64,000 nucleotides of DNA from Cinclus cinclus (taxonomy: Eukaryota; Chordata; Aves; Passeriformes; Cinclidae): positions 26,196,142 through 26,260,141 of the forward strand of contig NC_085049.1 in NCBI RefSeq assembly GCF_963662255.1, read 5' to 3'. Shown here one piece after another: positions 51,100 to 63,811 of this stretch; within the stretch, counting starts at the first letter, position 1, and every line of letters begins with the position of its first letter. The translations under genes and the position numbers were made by a program. The notes below the pieces were generated by a model. That model was not told where the DNA came from, searched no databases, and saw nothing but the letters and a program-made list of their open reading frames with translations.

Positions 51100-54000
51100 C
51101 TGAAAGAAAGAGAGGGGGAGAAAAAATAGAGGTAAACCCCTTTTTTCCAGCTTCATAGAGGAAATGGAAGGAATACACAAGGAATGCAGAAGGAAGGCAG
51201 CATGTGTACTTTGCAGGGAATGCATACCCACAATGCCACAATGTACTGTCTGGAGATTGGGTGCTTCAACGACTGCAAGGTTCCTTATGATGAGAAGTTC
51301 AGCAGGTCATCTCAAGAACTTGCCTTTCATGTTTTATATGAGCATTGACTCCCAATTTTGAGGCCTGGGGAGAGCACCAAGGAACTGGTGTCTGTACATC
51401 AAGAAGCTTTATAGAGAGGGAGGGAGCATTTTTCTCTGCAGTAGTACCTGCATTGACAGGATTCAGGGTCATCAGCTGAGACAATTTAGTGCCTGGAAGC
51501 AGAGCTGAGCAGACTGAGCCTTGGGTTGCCATCTTATCCCAGGCTGTACTGAGCTGTAGGTATTTTTGAGATTTTGCTCATGTGTTATTCTGTTTGCATG
51601 TCCAAAAAATCTTATTTGTACTTGCAAATCAGTCAGTGGGGTGGCTGATCTCCTGCCTATGGCCCTGTGGATGTAGCCAGCCTGCTTGCTTCCCAGGTCC
51701 CACTGTGGAATGGGAATGCAGATTTCCACAAAAAAGCATGTGCTGAGCTTAGTCTGCTTCCAAAACATGCCCCATAAACATGGGGAAGTCTTCCACAGGC
51801 ATGAAAGGGCAGCAAACGCCTCTCTTTTCCCAGTGCTACAGTGTGAGAAGGACAAGGGTCTGCTCGTCATCTCCACTGCTCCTCACAACAGTGGCAGCTT
51901 AAAAATAGTGTGGCTTTTATCAAGGGTAGCTCTGCAGAGTCCACCCCCACAAACACATGGAAACTGGCAGCAAGTCAGAGCCTTTGACACTCCAGGATTC
52001 ACCTGAGAGCTTTGGATACCAGCACATATGGACTTCCCTTTTCTTCTGATAGCTGGAACTGGCAGTTGCTGCACTGCGTGCAGAATATGTGTGAATGTAT
52101 ATTAAAATCATGTTCTGTGTTTAGCCAAAATTGCATTTTTTGGTTCTGCTCTGAACTGTAAAAACATTTATTTTCCTTGGAGTCTTATCTGTCAGACACA
52201 TGGCATGGTTGGGAATTTGTTATTTTAAACAGCAGCTTCTCTCTCTCTTTCTCTCTCTTAACCTCGATACTGAAAACAAAATACCAATATAAAGGTATTT
52301 TTTTAATGACCTTGAAACTCCAACTATGTATGTCTTGATAAAGTTCACACTCCTGGTGTATTTGTCTTGTATCTACACTGTGAATCAATCTTCTGTTTGG
52401 TTGCCAGCTTGGAAAAAAATATTTGGGATTATTTCAGGTCCTGTAGCACTATATACATTTTCCCCCTCGTATCACCAAATTCTTACTGAAAGGTCTTAGT
52501 TTCCAAGACTTACTATTAAATTTAATGACTTCCCCTGTGGCCTTGAACCAAGGGCAGCTTCAAAATGAAGGTGGCTCTTATTAAACACCATTACTTTGCC
52601 CTTACAACTTTCCAGGGAAGGGTCCTTGGGAAAGGTGAATCTGGAAAATGGGGCCACCTTCCCATATGAATCATACAGAAGATGGAGTGCTGCTGACTGA
52701 TGGACCCCCTCCAAACCAAGATGTGGGAATTCAAAAGCCAACAGCATTGTTTTCAAAGATGGTGCAAATGTGTCCAATGGAGAAAACAGAAAATGGACGA
52801 ACACTGGTTGTTCTGTGATGTAGAGGTCCTGATGGAAGTCCTTGGATTCAGCCCAGCAGAAGACAGAATCAGGCCTCCTTAATAGATGAGAAACTAAGCC
52901 AAGATTACACCATGTGCCTGATTCTTCCTTGGCAGGTATTTTATTTAGCTGCCAACTTCTATCCAAAGGACACAACAGCCTAATCTATGCTCTAGGTACA
53001 GTGAGGAAGAATTTGTCTGTTGTGTTCCTAAAGGGAAGGAAGTATCAGAATCTGAATACACACGCAGCTCTTTTGATAATCCTTGGAGGCAAAGGGAGGT
53101 GCATGGGGGACACAGGGCAATTTCCAAAAAGCTTATTATTCTCACAAGATATTTGCAGAGGAATCTCTCTGCGAGCTGCTGAAAATGAACACGTTTCCAA
53201 ATATTAAAGGTGAGCCAAATGCAAGCACTGCCTCTGAGGAAGCACAAGACAGTGAGTGCTGAGATTCTATCAGCAGATTAATCACATGCCAGACCTGGAG
53301 GCAACTTCAGCATCACAAATACAACTGTGTGGTGGGCTCTGCTCAGGAACCAGGACTTGCCACTGGAAAAATGTTTTTGAACAGCTTCAGAGAGATAGGT
53401 ACTGCAATTGCTGGTTAAATAGAAGGAGAAAGGGGAAGTGGGGAGAGACAGTGTACGATGAGGTCAGAGCATGGCAGCTCATCCTCCTTTGTGTTCCCCA
53501 TATGAGGAAGAGACATTTTAGCAATATTTACTGGCAGTTGTTTTCCTCTGTGACTAAATTGAAATAAATAACAGGAAGATGGATGAAGTTCCTCATGGAA
53601 AAGACTCCTCATAGTTATCAGAGGTGAAAGCAGAGGGGTTTGCAGAGGTGGATCAGGAGGCCCTTTCTGAGGTGGTGGTGGCTCAGAACAGGAACCGTGG
53701 TGTGTCACGGCATGGGCTGGCTGTGCAGGAGCAGGGGGTGTCACTGCCCCGGAGGGTGTCCTGGGGAGGACCACAGGGAGAGATCTGTCAAATGTCAACA
53801 CAGAGCCCAGGAAGCCCACAGGATGGCTCAAGATTTCCCTGCATGGCACTGGCTGTTGCTGTCCCCCTGAAGGGCACAGGCACCCTCCCTTTGGGTGGCC
53901 TCCCTTTCTCAAGGACACATGGCATGCTGTGGGTACCCACAGCAGTCTCAGGAAAGGACTTCTGCAGAAAGCAGTTCTCACACCTCCTTCTTTCACAGCA

Positions 54001-54155
54001 TCCAGGGCTCATGCAAGTGTGAAATGAAAGAAGCAGCTGCCAAGAGGGAGGAAGGCAGAGAGAACTGCACAGGTCTCCTCCTGTTTTCCACCCCGAGGGA
54101 GTCGCTCGCAGTGGTCAGAGGATCACTTTGGTGGGTTGATCCAAATCCCCCAGGC

Positions 54156-54158
<3 letters not shown>

Positions 54159-54190
<32 letters not shown>
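54159..54190. repeat. (TG)16 microsatellite
   Basis: Sixteen uninterrupted TG units in SSPN intron 2. The tract is likely length-polymorphic and can adopt Z-DNA; its effect on splicing is unknown. Confidence 0.95.
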
Positions 54191-54191
<1 letters not shown>

Positions 54192-54637
54192 ATGGTCCTC
54201 TTCTCACAGTGATCTTTGGCCTGTGCAATGGAACTTGGAGTGCTTAATGCACTCCAGGGAAGTCCAGCCAAGGTTTTCCTGTAGGTTGATGCTTGGCTGA
54301 TGGGAGCCAGCCTCCAGTGTGCGGGCATACCCGGTAAGGACAGTCAGAGCAGATTGGGTTGAACCCAACTGCAGTGCTTGATGAAGCATCAGGCCCTCAA
54401 GGAGAAAAGAACAGCCCTCTGAACAATCTGTCTCATGACTGCAATGTTGCATCTTCAGCCTTGTCATAGCTAATGCTCATTTTTAGTTCAGATCCAGCCT
54501 TTAAGTGAAATTCAAAGATTTGAGAAGTGATACTGGAGATGTAGATGAGTCCTGTGTGATCAAAGACCTGGAGGACAGTTTTAGCTCCTGCTTTGTTGAA
54601 ATAGGTATGAGCCCTGCAGACAGAAGCCATTTGTCCC

Positions 54638-54660
54638 GTTATCCCAAACTGTGGGATAAC
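54638..54660. other. Perfect 9-bp hairpin
   Basis: The arms gttatccca and tgggataac flank a 5-base loop (aactg) within SSPN intron 2. No associated element is recognised. Confidence 0.45.
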
Positions 54661-55957
54661 AGCTCCCAGCAGGGACATGAGACAGGAGAGGTGAACAGCC
54701 TGGGAACGATGGAGATCTGTGGCACACTGCAATAGGAAATGCTGGGAAGGGGGTTTTGGGGAGGAGGATGCCTTGGGTAAGCAACAGTCCATAGACAATT
54801 GACTGAACCAGGGAGATTTAAGCTCTAATTCTGCCAGGTGACGAGGAATGGCCCATTCTACATGACCTCGGGAGCAACTCCAAAAGACGTCTGTTGTTTT
54901 ACAGGGAGCACATTCCTTACCGTCAGGGTGGGTGGTAGACACATTTGAGCTGCCCAGCCCGACATGCCGTTCCCAACACGAGGGAATGACTCCCTTCCTG
55001 CCTGGATGCCAAACTCCATTTAATTGAATTTTAATTCAGGCAATAAAAAGCCTGGCGTGGCAGCCCCTGCCCAGCCCAGTAACCGTCCTTGGGGGCAGAG
55101 AGGTGACAGGGTACAATGTAGAGGCAGCTACAGGACAGGCACAATTGTTCTTCTCCTTTTCTTTCTTTCTTTAAGTACTGGAGAAGCTCGAGAAAGACAC
55201 AAAAGACACACCGGGGTCTAATTTCTAAGGGAGGATGGATGCCAGGGTTTGAAAAGCTGCTCCTTGCATTTTGTTTCCTTCTGCCTTTTTCCAGTTCATA
55301 ATCACTGTTATTTTGTGCTGCTTGCGTCGGTATTTTTCTTGGTTATTATGTGTCTACAAAATATTAAGAGCCCTGAAAACTACAATAATAAGGAAAAATA
55401 GCCCAGGAAAAATGGTGTTAAAAACAAGCATTCTCAGCCTTGCTCTTCTAGTTGCTCACCAGTGTCAGCAAAGCAGTTTTGGAGACAAAGGTGGGGTATG
55501 GTGCAGTTCCTGCAATGCTCAGATGGGAATTTGCTCTTTGGGAGAATGCATGTCCCCATGCTTCCCCAGAACTTTTCAATTAAATATTATGGAAATAATA
55601 TGGCTCATTTTATGCCTCCCTTCTTCTTATCCTGCTCACTATCTCCACTTAATCTGCCTAAAATCTCTGAACACTTCCCAAATTATTCCAGCTTTGTATA
55701 TATTCCTAAAACATGGTGAAAAAACAGTATTTTGTTCTGATTTTAAATGTTATTAGAGTTTCCCCCTTGTAGGATACAATTTCTTCCTTGGCTGCCTGGA
55801 AAGTTACAGAAAACCATTCCTGCATTTCAGGTGTATTTTCACTTCTTTTCCTCTGGTCTTAAAAATCTCCCCTGTAGCAACTTTGCTGATTATATGTAAT
55901 GACATGAGAAGCAAAACAACAACAACAACAAAAAAGTTTTTAAAAATGTTAAGGTAC

Positions 55958-56044
55958 CTTCACTGTGAACTGTGCACACGTCTTCTCATCGGGTTGGTAC
56001 GAAATACAAAGCATAACAAATCCCACTAAGGCCACCACACAGAC
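55958..56044 (-). CDS. SSPN: SSPN (sarcospan) middle coding exon
   Basis: This 87-nt, phase 0/0 exon encodes 29 residues: VCVVALVGFVMLCISYQ, then PDEKTCAQFTVK. It covers most of the second membrane segment and the short loop before segment 3. The wording (MLCxSYQxDExTCxQF) and the exact length of 29 codons match the equivalent exon of mammalian sarcospan as I recall it. The minus-strand acceptor is cttcccttgcag and the donor is AAG|gtacctt. The frame joins directly to the terminal exon, giving 150 residues here out of about 243 in the human protein. The missing 90 or so should come from exon 1, not seen in this window. Confidence 0.93.
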
Positions 56045-58035
56045 CTGCAAGGGAAGAGATGTAAAATGTGTCAAGGTTAAAAAAACCTTACAAAACACAA
56101 TTTTTTTCCCCCCTCAAGCCAAGACATGTTTCTGTGTTTGCAGGACCGTAACTCAAGAAGCAGTGTGGAAGCAAAGTCATCAAATACACAGCACAGCAAC
56201 AGCCTCCAGGATGTGTGTTGAGTTTTTGCCCATACAACCATCAAAAAAGAGAAGAAGGCTTCTGAAATTGGGCTTGCAAGCCCAAAGAGCACCATCCTAT
56301 GTAGATCTGGGTGCTGACAGGGTTTTTCTGTCACCCATGCAAGTTTTAAATCATTAAATCATGGCTGCCACTGGGTAAGAAGCAGCAGAGTTTATTACAG
56401 AGGCTTTCACCCTCTTCTGGAATGGACACCTTACTAAAGAAAATATCCATCTCCCCTGCAATCTGAAACTGTGTTTTAACCCTATAGCAGTAATTGCTGA
56501 AGGTTAAAAGTAATGGAATACTATTTGCACATTTGTTTATTCACTTAGCTGTCTTTATCATTAATTCTGGATTTATCTGTAGGAGCAGATACAGGTAAGA
56601 AGGGACGATCCTCCTCTGAGGAACTAGCCCAATAAATGTGATTTGCTTTTTTGTCTTTAGAAAACACAGTGTGTCCCCACTGTGCTAAGCATTGCAGTCA
56701 AATGCCCTCTCCTCCCACTCTTTGGAAGATCAGTGAGTAAACCTTCCAGGAGGACTTAAGAGGAGCAGACTGCTGCTTTTTGGCAGTTCATCCCCTGGAT
56801 AGAGGATTTGGGTACCCAGGCAGCAGGTGAGGGCTCCCTGTGGATCTGGGCATGAGAGAGGCTGTTGGCAGCTGGAGCTGTGTTTGAAGGAATCTGTGAA
56901 TGTTTGAGCTGCCTTGGAAAACAGGTGAATTGATGGCATGCACATGTTTTTAAATGACCCTTCAAATCACACCTTTAAAAGCCATCTTAGGTGAGATGAG
57001 ATCAAGAACTGTCCTTTCAGAGGTCCTCTCTACACCAAGGGCCAGGAGCAAGTCTTTACCTCCCTGGTAGGGCCACCTTTGTCATAAATGACAGCTACTA
57101 AATTCTCAGTGACTACAGCAAGATTCTATTTCTTTTTCCCCCTCCATTTTACTTCTGAAGTTTGGAAGAGTTGTCATTAATTCAAGGCTTTCTGCTTTCC
57201 CGGAGCAGTGGGATTTGCCCTCTTTGGCCAGAGCCATGTGTGAGCTGCCTTTGCCAGGGTGGGGCTATGCCATGGAGATGCCTGCAGGAGTGTGGGGCTC
57301 CATCACAACCCCATCCCCACCTGCATGCCCTGGAAGTGCTGCTCACATCCAGATTTCCAGCTCTTTACATGCAGTGAAACATGTCCAGCTGTCCTTTTGG
57401 ACAGCAATGGATAAACATGTTCTTTTATGCTCTGTTGCAGAAAGTATAAAACTTTTTGCATCTGCATTGCTGGTGCAGGGCTCAAGAGAGCAGCCCTGCA
57501 AAGGAGAAGTGCCTCCCAACACGGTCAGAGCCATGTCCCTCAAGAACCTGGGCCATTAGTAACACTTTTCCCCATGAAGTTTTATTTCATGTCATTTCAG
57601 CGGGACATGAATAGGAAGTATTGCCTGAGAACATTTCTAAAGAATGCGTCAGTATTATTTACTCCTTTCCATGTCATGTGTATTTATATTCTGGTCCTGT
57701 GACTTACACACGGACTCCAATTTATTTGTTTCTTTCTTTTTATTGTTGACAGCCGTAGCTGACAGGGTTGTCTGGGGAAAAAACAACCTTTCTTGTCAAA
57801 GGTCCTTCAGTGCTGGGGCTTTTTTTCCCTGTAGTGCTTCTGTGTGACTCAACCATGTTTTATTTCTCAGGATTAATTGCCTATGTCCTTGGTCCCTTGC
57901 ACTGTGTATGAACCTTTTAATTCAATTAACATGCCCATAAAACTTAAATTTTAAGAGATCCTAATGCTGATGATACCCAAATGATAAACTCCCCCAGTGC
58001 CAGTAATGGCTGAAGGAGAGAACCTGCAGCAAGAA

Positions 58036-58063
58036 ATAACTAACTAACTAAATAAATAAATAA
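58036..58063. repeat. (TAAC)n/(TAAA)n microsatellite
   Basis: About three TAAC units pass into about four TAAA units in SSPN intron 1. It is AT-rich simple sequence. Confidence 0.85.
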
Positions 58064-58666
58064 GTTAAAAAATGCTTAAACACACTGTCTTAACATCGTA
58101 TCCCCAAAAATCATGACAAATCATAGGGGCTCCTCACATCAAAGCTGGACCTAAGTATTTGCAGGATCTGGTGCTGAAGGATCTTGTTATGAGCAATAAA
58201 TCAAATTTGCTTTGCTTCAGCTACACTAGTGGCCATTTACACTTGTGTGGACTGAGAGCCAGATTTGCCTCCAGGTGACTGCCATGAGACATCATGGGAC
58301 TGTTCCCACTCCTCCTTCCCCTCCCATTTAACCACAGAAGGCGACAGAGCTGCATTCATTTTTGAGGGCAGAGATCAATGCTGGAATTTTCTCTCTGCCA
58401 TCAAGTGCCTCGGACGACTTTTGCAAAACTCCTGCTGGCTTCACACGTGGCAGGATCAGACCTCCCTCTTTAGGAAGCTTCCCATACAAAGGGCTATCAG
58501 TTAAAAAGAGCTCCATGCCTGCACATGCTTTCTAAAGGTCCTCTGGAACTAAAATAATATACTCAGGGACACTTGATGAGGCACATTTGTAGAGAGGTAT
58601 TTATAAAGGATTACACTGGGTCAGGATTCCAGCAAGTCTTGGCCAGGATATTTCAGAAAGATTAAG

Positions 58667-58682
58667 TTTTTTTTTTTTTTTT
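58667..58682 (-). repeat. T16 homopolymer (A16 on the minus strand)
   Basis: A run of 16 T within SSPN intron 1. It could mark the tail of a minus-strand retrocopy, but no retrocopy sequence is recognised beside it. Confidence 0.85.
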
Positions 58683-58749
58683 GGTAACAATACAGTAACT
58701 TCTTTTCTTTTTTAACCAGAGATGTGTGTTTTTCTAAGTGGTAGTAAAA

Positions 58750-59060
58750 AAATAACGTGGCTGAGAATTATGACCCACATATGTTTAACATTTCAGCTCT
58801 TTAAAGGTAAATTCACTCCTTGGAGGAAACCAAAGCATGGAATGTTTATATAGGAAACAGCTCTATGCTGCTATTTTATACATTATTAATAGATCAGCTT
58901 TGAATTACACCTGTGAAGTGTAACAGAATAACTATAAAAATCCACTGCTAAGTATTTTTAGGAGCCTCTAAGTAACTATAACTGCTGCAGGCATGTTACA
59001 GGTGCTGTTAATGGTGATTGCTAAGCAGCATTAGATAATCCTGCATCCTGGTGCTGCAAC
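58750..59060. promoter_or_regulatory. Candidate muscle-type enhancer in SSPN intron 1
   Basis: This repeat-free, AT-rich stretch combines a TEAD/MCAT core GGAATG at 58839-58844, E-boxes CACCTG at 58908-58913 and CAGGTG at 58999-59004, and a near-match to the MEF2 site (gtatttttag at 58952-58961, first base off). SSPN is expressed in striated muscle, so such a cluster in intron 1 would make sense. Each motif is short and expected by chance at some rate; the enhancer role is inference. Confidence 0.25.
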
Positions 59061-60927
59061 AGCCACTGCCACATCCCAGTGTGAAGCACATTTTTCCCAC
59101 ACCTTATTGACTGAGCACACAACATAAAATGCAATTGAATCCACTTCAGCACGTGCTTGCCACCAATCGATGTGCATTTGTTACACAAATAAAACAGATT
59201 CTCTGAGACCGGCAGGACAGCATTTAATTAGATCAGCTCTGGTCAACTGTTATCCAGAAACCCAGGAATTTGCATTTCTTGGCATATTTTAACTCATGTT
59301 TATTTCAAGATCCTACTTCAAAATTTCCATATGGACGAACACACCCCTTGCTGAATAGGTAGTGACGTGAAAGGTTATCCAAGGGAAGAATTTAATTTTG
59401 GAAAGCACTGCCTAGAAAAAGACTGAAATGTGATACAGAAGTACTCAGGAAAGGTAAAGATTTCATTTTGCTCAAGGCATACTTTGTGAAATCCCCCCAG
59501 TTCGCAACCCAGGAGAACAGCTATTTGCTAACATTAGCTGAAGAACTTAAATATTAGGCTGTACAAAATTTTTAATACTGTTTCTTTTTTGAAGGAAGCA
59601 GTAGCCTCCTCCCATTGGGCAGGAACACCTCAGCACTGAAAAGTGACTTAAGAATTATTGTTTTTTAAAGCCATAATGAAAATAGGAGAGAAATCTTCCA
59701 GCTATGTCCCACCCCAAAGGGAGCAGGAACCTGTTGTCCTGTTATCCCATCTGGTCCTGCAAGGATCCAGCACAAGGTGTATGAGGAGCACAAGGACACC
59801 ACGTGGCAGGGATGAGGAAGGTTGTGTGTAATTAGGGGAAATATGAACACGTAGGGCACAAATTTCCGCTGTGGTTTGCACTCATTATCTTTGCATGCTG
59901 ACATATTCATGTGGTTTGCTTTATTCCGACAGATTTCAAAACCACAGATTGCTCTAATCTGTCTCCATCTCTCCCTTGTATGCCTGTGAAACTGGTTTTC
60001 CTTTTGTTATTGCTACAATTTTAGCCCAAATGTAGAATAGGTGGTTTTCCCTAGCAAACTGCCTCCTACCCAGAGCATCTTGAAAACCTTGGCTGGTAAA
60101 GCAGGAGTGTTGGGAACATCCAACAAGAAATGAAGGCAGAAGACAAAAACCTGGCTCTAAGGAGCATCATGGCTCTGTGTCACATCACAAAGCAAATGCT
60201 GCAAACACTCAGAGAGACACAGTATAGCTCTTTATACGGGGGCTTCGTTAGTGAGAACCTCCTGCCACAATTTTTAGGGGCAGAATGCAAACACACTTCA
60301 GGACAGGACGTCTCCCAGGTACAGTTTGCAATGCCACACAGCACTGCTGAGGCCCACAGGAGGACTCTTCCTATTTAATAAGAACGTAAACTCAAACTTC
60401 AGGAGGAAAATTGTCGTTAATAGGTTTAGGAAGATATTTCCATTATGCACAAGTTATTTTGTAGTTGCTCTTGGAGATAAAGGGGATCTTTTGTTTTTAG
60501 GGACACAGGTAAAGAATGATCTCTTGCAGCTATCACTGGAGTTTCTGGCTCTCCCTCACAGGTTGATGGTTCTCCCACTTTATCAGATATGGCAAGGTTT
60601 AGCTCCTGTCTACACCTTTGGAGAAGTCACTTTATCCACCAAACCTAACACTCCCACTGGAGAGTGATTTTGATGCAGAGAAGAACCTGTCCCTGTTGGC
60701 TTTGCCATTATAAACCTGGTTCACCTCTGGTGCCAGACATCTCTACAGGCTGTTGCAGACAGCAGCACTGAAGTTCATTTGCTCTACAAGGTTTGAGGAA
60801 GCTGTGGTGAAAGTGGGTGCTGCAGGCAGCTTTCACTGCCAGCTTTCATTAGACTCAGGTCAGCCTGGGTCTCACTGTCACATGAAAGAAAGAAGCCAGT
60901 CTGCAGCACAGAGGTACTGTGCCCGGA

Positions 60928-60941
60928 TTTTTTTTTTTTTT
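60928..60941. repeat. T14 homopolymer
   Basis: A run of 14 T in SSPN intron 1, with nothing else recognised beside it. Confidence 0.85.
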
Positions 60942-61004
60942 ACCCCTTATTGTTAAATTTAAGGATAGTTTAGTTGCATATAAGTTACTACCTGAAATAA
61001 TAGC

Positions 61005-61022
61005 TATAATAATAATAATAAA
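61005..61022. repeat. (AAT)n microsatellite
   Basis: About five to six AAT units in SSPN intron 1. Confidence 0.85.
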
Positions 61023-61437
61023 GGTGTACACTGTGGTTTCAGGCAAAGGCCATCACCATCTAGGAAATAATTCTTTTAGCAGCCATAAATGCCACAATAA
61101 CTGCCCATCCCTGCCCCACCTACAGAATGAAATAATGATGTCTTTACCACAGGCCACTTCAAGCCATGCAATAACACCCCCTGGCAGATCCACAACTTTC
61201 TCTTAAATCCTGTAAAATCATCAAAACCCTGCAATAGCATCTACAATCAAATGAAATGCTCTTTTTTGCATAATGATCTTTGCTGTTTAGGTCAGTTGCT
61301 CATCACTTGTGCTAAGGTAAGATTTAATTCCCCCAGCAAAGGCTACGATCACTTACACAGCCAGGAGCTGCAGCAGCAGTCCATTGCTGCTGTTAAGCCA
61401 GAAATACAGCCTTGGCTGATCAAACACCTGAGGGATC

Positions 61438-61458
61438 AAAAAAATAAAATAAAATAAG
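61438..61458. repeat. (AAAAT)n microsatellite
   Basis: About four AAAAT-type units in SSPN intron 1. Confidence 0.8.
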
Positions 61459-62807
61459 GAGTTCACAGAGCCAGCAGTGGTTTCCAACCTGAGAAGTGCA
61501 GCATGGTTGAAAGTACTCATAACACCACTCATGGTTTGGGGTGTGCCTGTGACTATGAAAGCCAGCATCTCCATGGCAATAAGGTTACCCAGGCTGGGGA
61601 AACCTGTTTGATATCCTTCTCCAAATTTTACCTAGGCTTTTTGCAAAAATTCCAGCCAGGAATTCTGCAGTTAAACTGTGGGCTAAGCCACAGAAGGCTC
61701 CAGGATTAGACCAGCCCCTGGCCAGGTATCAGACACACCTCAGGTGTGCAGTTACCTTCTCAAACCATTCCTTCAGAATGTTTGAACATTTCTTCCCATC
61801 AAAGTTTTCCACTCTACACCTGAGCAAAATGAAATTGTGGATTTCAGTTAATCAGTGCATAGTTACTCTTGGAAGAGGATAAGATTAAATGGCAGAGGGT
61901 TCTGAAGAGTCCTTCTCTACACATGGCTCTAAACAAGCACTGGCCTCTTCTTCAAGGCAGTCCTCCCTCAAACCATGGCTAATTGTTGCTAGCCTGTTCC
62001 AAAAAAATATGTTGCCTGCATGGCTTTTTGATGGCTACTTCGATGGCATCAGGTTTTAAGAGTCACCTTCTCTTAGAAATTGAAAACGGCTTAGTTAAAA
62101 ACAAGCAAAAGTTATAGAGACAAACATTTCTGATTCCAGGTAAATGAAGGTCAATTAAGCTGCTTTTCCAGCTAAAAGTCTGCCTGCCTTTTGCACCACA
62201 AAGCCCCACATCAGCCTCACTTCCACCAGGGCAGAGAAGCCAATGCTTGAGCACTGATGCCAAAAAACCACAAGCCACAGCTATCCCTTGAGTAAAGCTC
62301 AGGGACCCTCTAGCCTGGGAAAACACCTGGGGAGGTGGAGAAAGGCTGGAACAAGGAGAAGGGTCAGAGCTTCTAGGCTGGGGGCTCAACCCAAGGCAGA
62401 TCTTTTGGGACGCTTTTTGCAATAAAATCAGTGACAGCTGTAACCACAGTTTCTGCCTCGAGCTACTCGTGAATCAGATTTTTTTTAATGTTTTTAAAAG
62501 TCCTAATGAACATCTATACACATACATTTAAAATAACTTCCTGACAGAAATAATAAACACCCTGGATAATCATTTCTGATGAGCGCTTCTGTAACTTTCT
62601 TAACTCCCTGAGTCTGCAAAACAGGGCTGAAAAGGGAACTTGTCCATGAAAACTCTGATGCTCTCCACTTTTGATCGCAGTGGAAATAATCTAAAGTAGG
62701 TTTTTCAAGGGGAAATACATCGTTACTTCTTCTGGGTGTCAAAAGGCCACGAGCTAATGAAAAAGAATGAAAAGGATTCCATTAATATCTACTGTCTCTG
62801 CAACACT

Positions 62808-62942
62808 TTTCATCCCAGGATCTCAAAGCAAGGGGTGACGGATGGCCACTATTAACCCCACTTTGCAGGGGAAATAGTCTTAGCAAGGTTAAGTAACTTG
62901 CCCAAACCATGCACCAAGCCAGTGGCAAGACACAGGAAAAAA
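62808..62942 (+). mobile_element. Ancient MIR-like SINE
   Basis: The text runs 'atcccaggatctcaaagc ... attaaccccactttgcaggg ... gcaaggttaagtaacttgcc caaa ... agccagtggcaaga'. This is the order of the core and 3' half of MIR-type SINEs, whose best-known landmark is 'aggttaagtaacttgcccaa' (here about 62886-62905), preceded by 'ccccattttacag' and followed by the 'agtggcaga' block. The copy is diverged, as expected for a family that was active before the bird-mammal split. It is non-coding and lies in SSPN intron 1. Confidence 0.75.
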
Positions 62943-63811
62943 TAAAGCCCTGCACTCATGAGTGGGTTTGTGAAGAATTTGTCCAAGTTCCTGCAAAGCA
63001 GCAAGAAGGAAAAACTGCCAGGGAGTCCAGTCTGCAGTTTGGAAAGCTCAGGACAGGTCTCACAGGCAACTGCTTCAGACCTGGGCACCTTCACTGTAAC
63101 TGGCTCCAGGCAAGTGAAACAAATGCTACCCTTACTGCTTTTAACTGCTTTTATCCACCTGTCCTCAGCAATGGGGGAGAGGCTTTTTATGGGGAATAGG
63201 TTGCTGAAGGCAAAATAGAAGTGGTAAATCTCGTAGGCTCATGGTTTCTGTTAATAAAATTTTCCTTTGGTTTCTGACCCATGCCCCACACATTTTAGAC
63301 CAAATGCATTTTGGTTTTAACTGGGTTTTAACTGGTTTTCATGGCGAAATGCTCTTGGTGCAATGCAAGCTGCATCGTTTCCTTCTGCAGGGGCTCAGAG
63401 GGAAGGGCTGATGCTGTGGAGAGGGAGCCCTACAGGCTTGGAGCCCTCCTCCCCTCCCTGTCAGAGGATCACTGGCCACATTTATTCCCCAGGATGGTGA
63501 TCCCAATTCCTGGCCTGCTCCAGCCTCACAAACCTACACAGTCAGATTTTGAACCCATTTAATTCAGACTGCCTTGCCTGGTTTTCCTCACTAGTATTTT
63601 CCACTGGCTGGTCCTCTAAAAACAGTTCCTTTCCATTCATGGTAATGCACCGAAGCACTTGATTTTCACGAAGGAATGGCGTCACCATTTTGCCACTAAT
63701 AAAGAAGAAAAAAAAACCAGCTTTTAATCAATTGGGGTCTATTTAACACATTAGCAATTTTCCTTCATTTTTCTGTCATCCTGCATTAACAGCAGTGGGG
63801 ACAAATCCAGC

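Larger units (their letters stand above)
51100..55957 (-). other. SSPN: SSPN intron 2
   Basis: This 4.86-kb intron has donor gtacctt at its right edge and acceptor ctttcag at its left edge (minus strand), phase 0. It contains a (TG)16 repeat, an AAC-rich tract next to the donor side at 55915-55930 and a small hairpin at 54.6 kb. Open frames of 169-193 codons occur (54433-54942 and 53415-53996, both minus), but nothing supports them as genes. Confidence 0.92.

Noticed and set aside
50584..51129. 181-codon open frame on the plus strand
   Set aside because: It is the antisense shadow of the SSPN terminal exon, whose minus-strand product is clearly sarcospan.
53415..53996. 193-codon open frame on the minus strand
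   Set aside because: Proline-rich chance frame in GC-rich intron sequence, with a competing open frame on the opposite strand and no family resemblance.
54433..54942. 169-codon open frame on the minus strand in SSPN intron 2
   Set aside because: No recognised domain, and it lies inside an intron on the same strand as SSPN without splice signals. Frames this long occur by chance in a 64-kb window searched in six frames.
61353..61574. Minus-strand frame ending in a leucine-rich stretch beside a gtaagt donor, considered as SSPN exon 1
   Set aside because: The leucine-rich end only loosely resembles a membrane segment. The frame stops exactly at the putative donor, and the expected sarcospan N-terminal words are absent.
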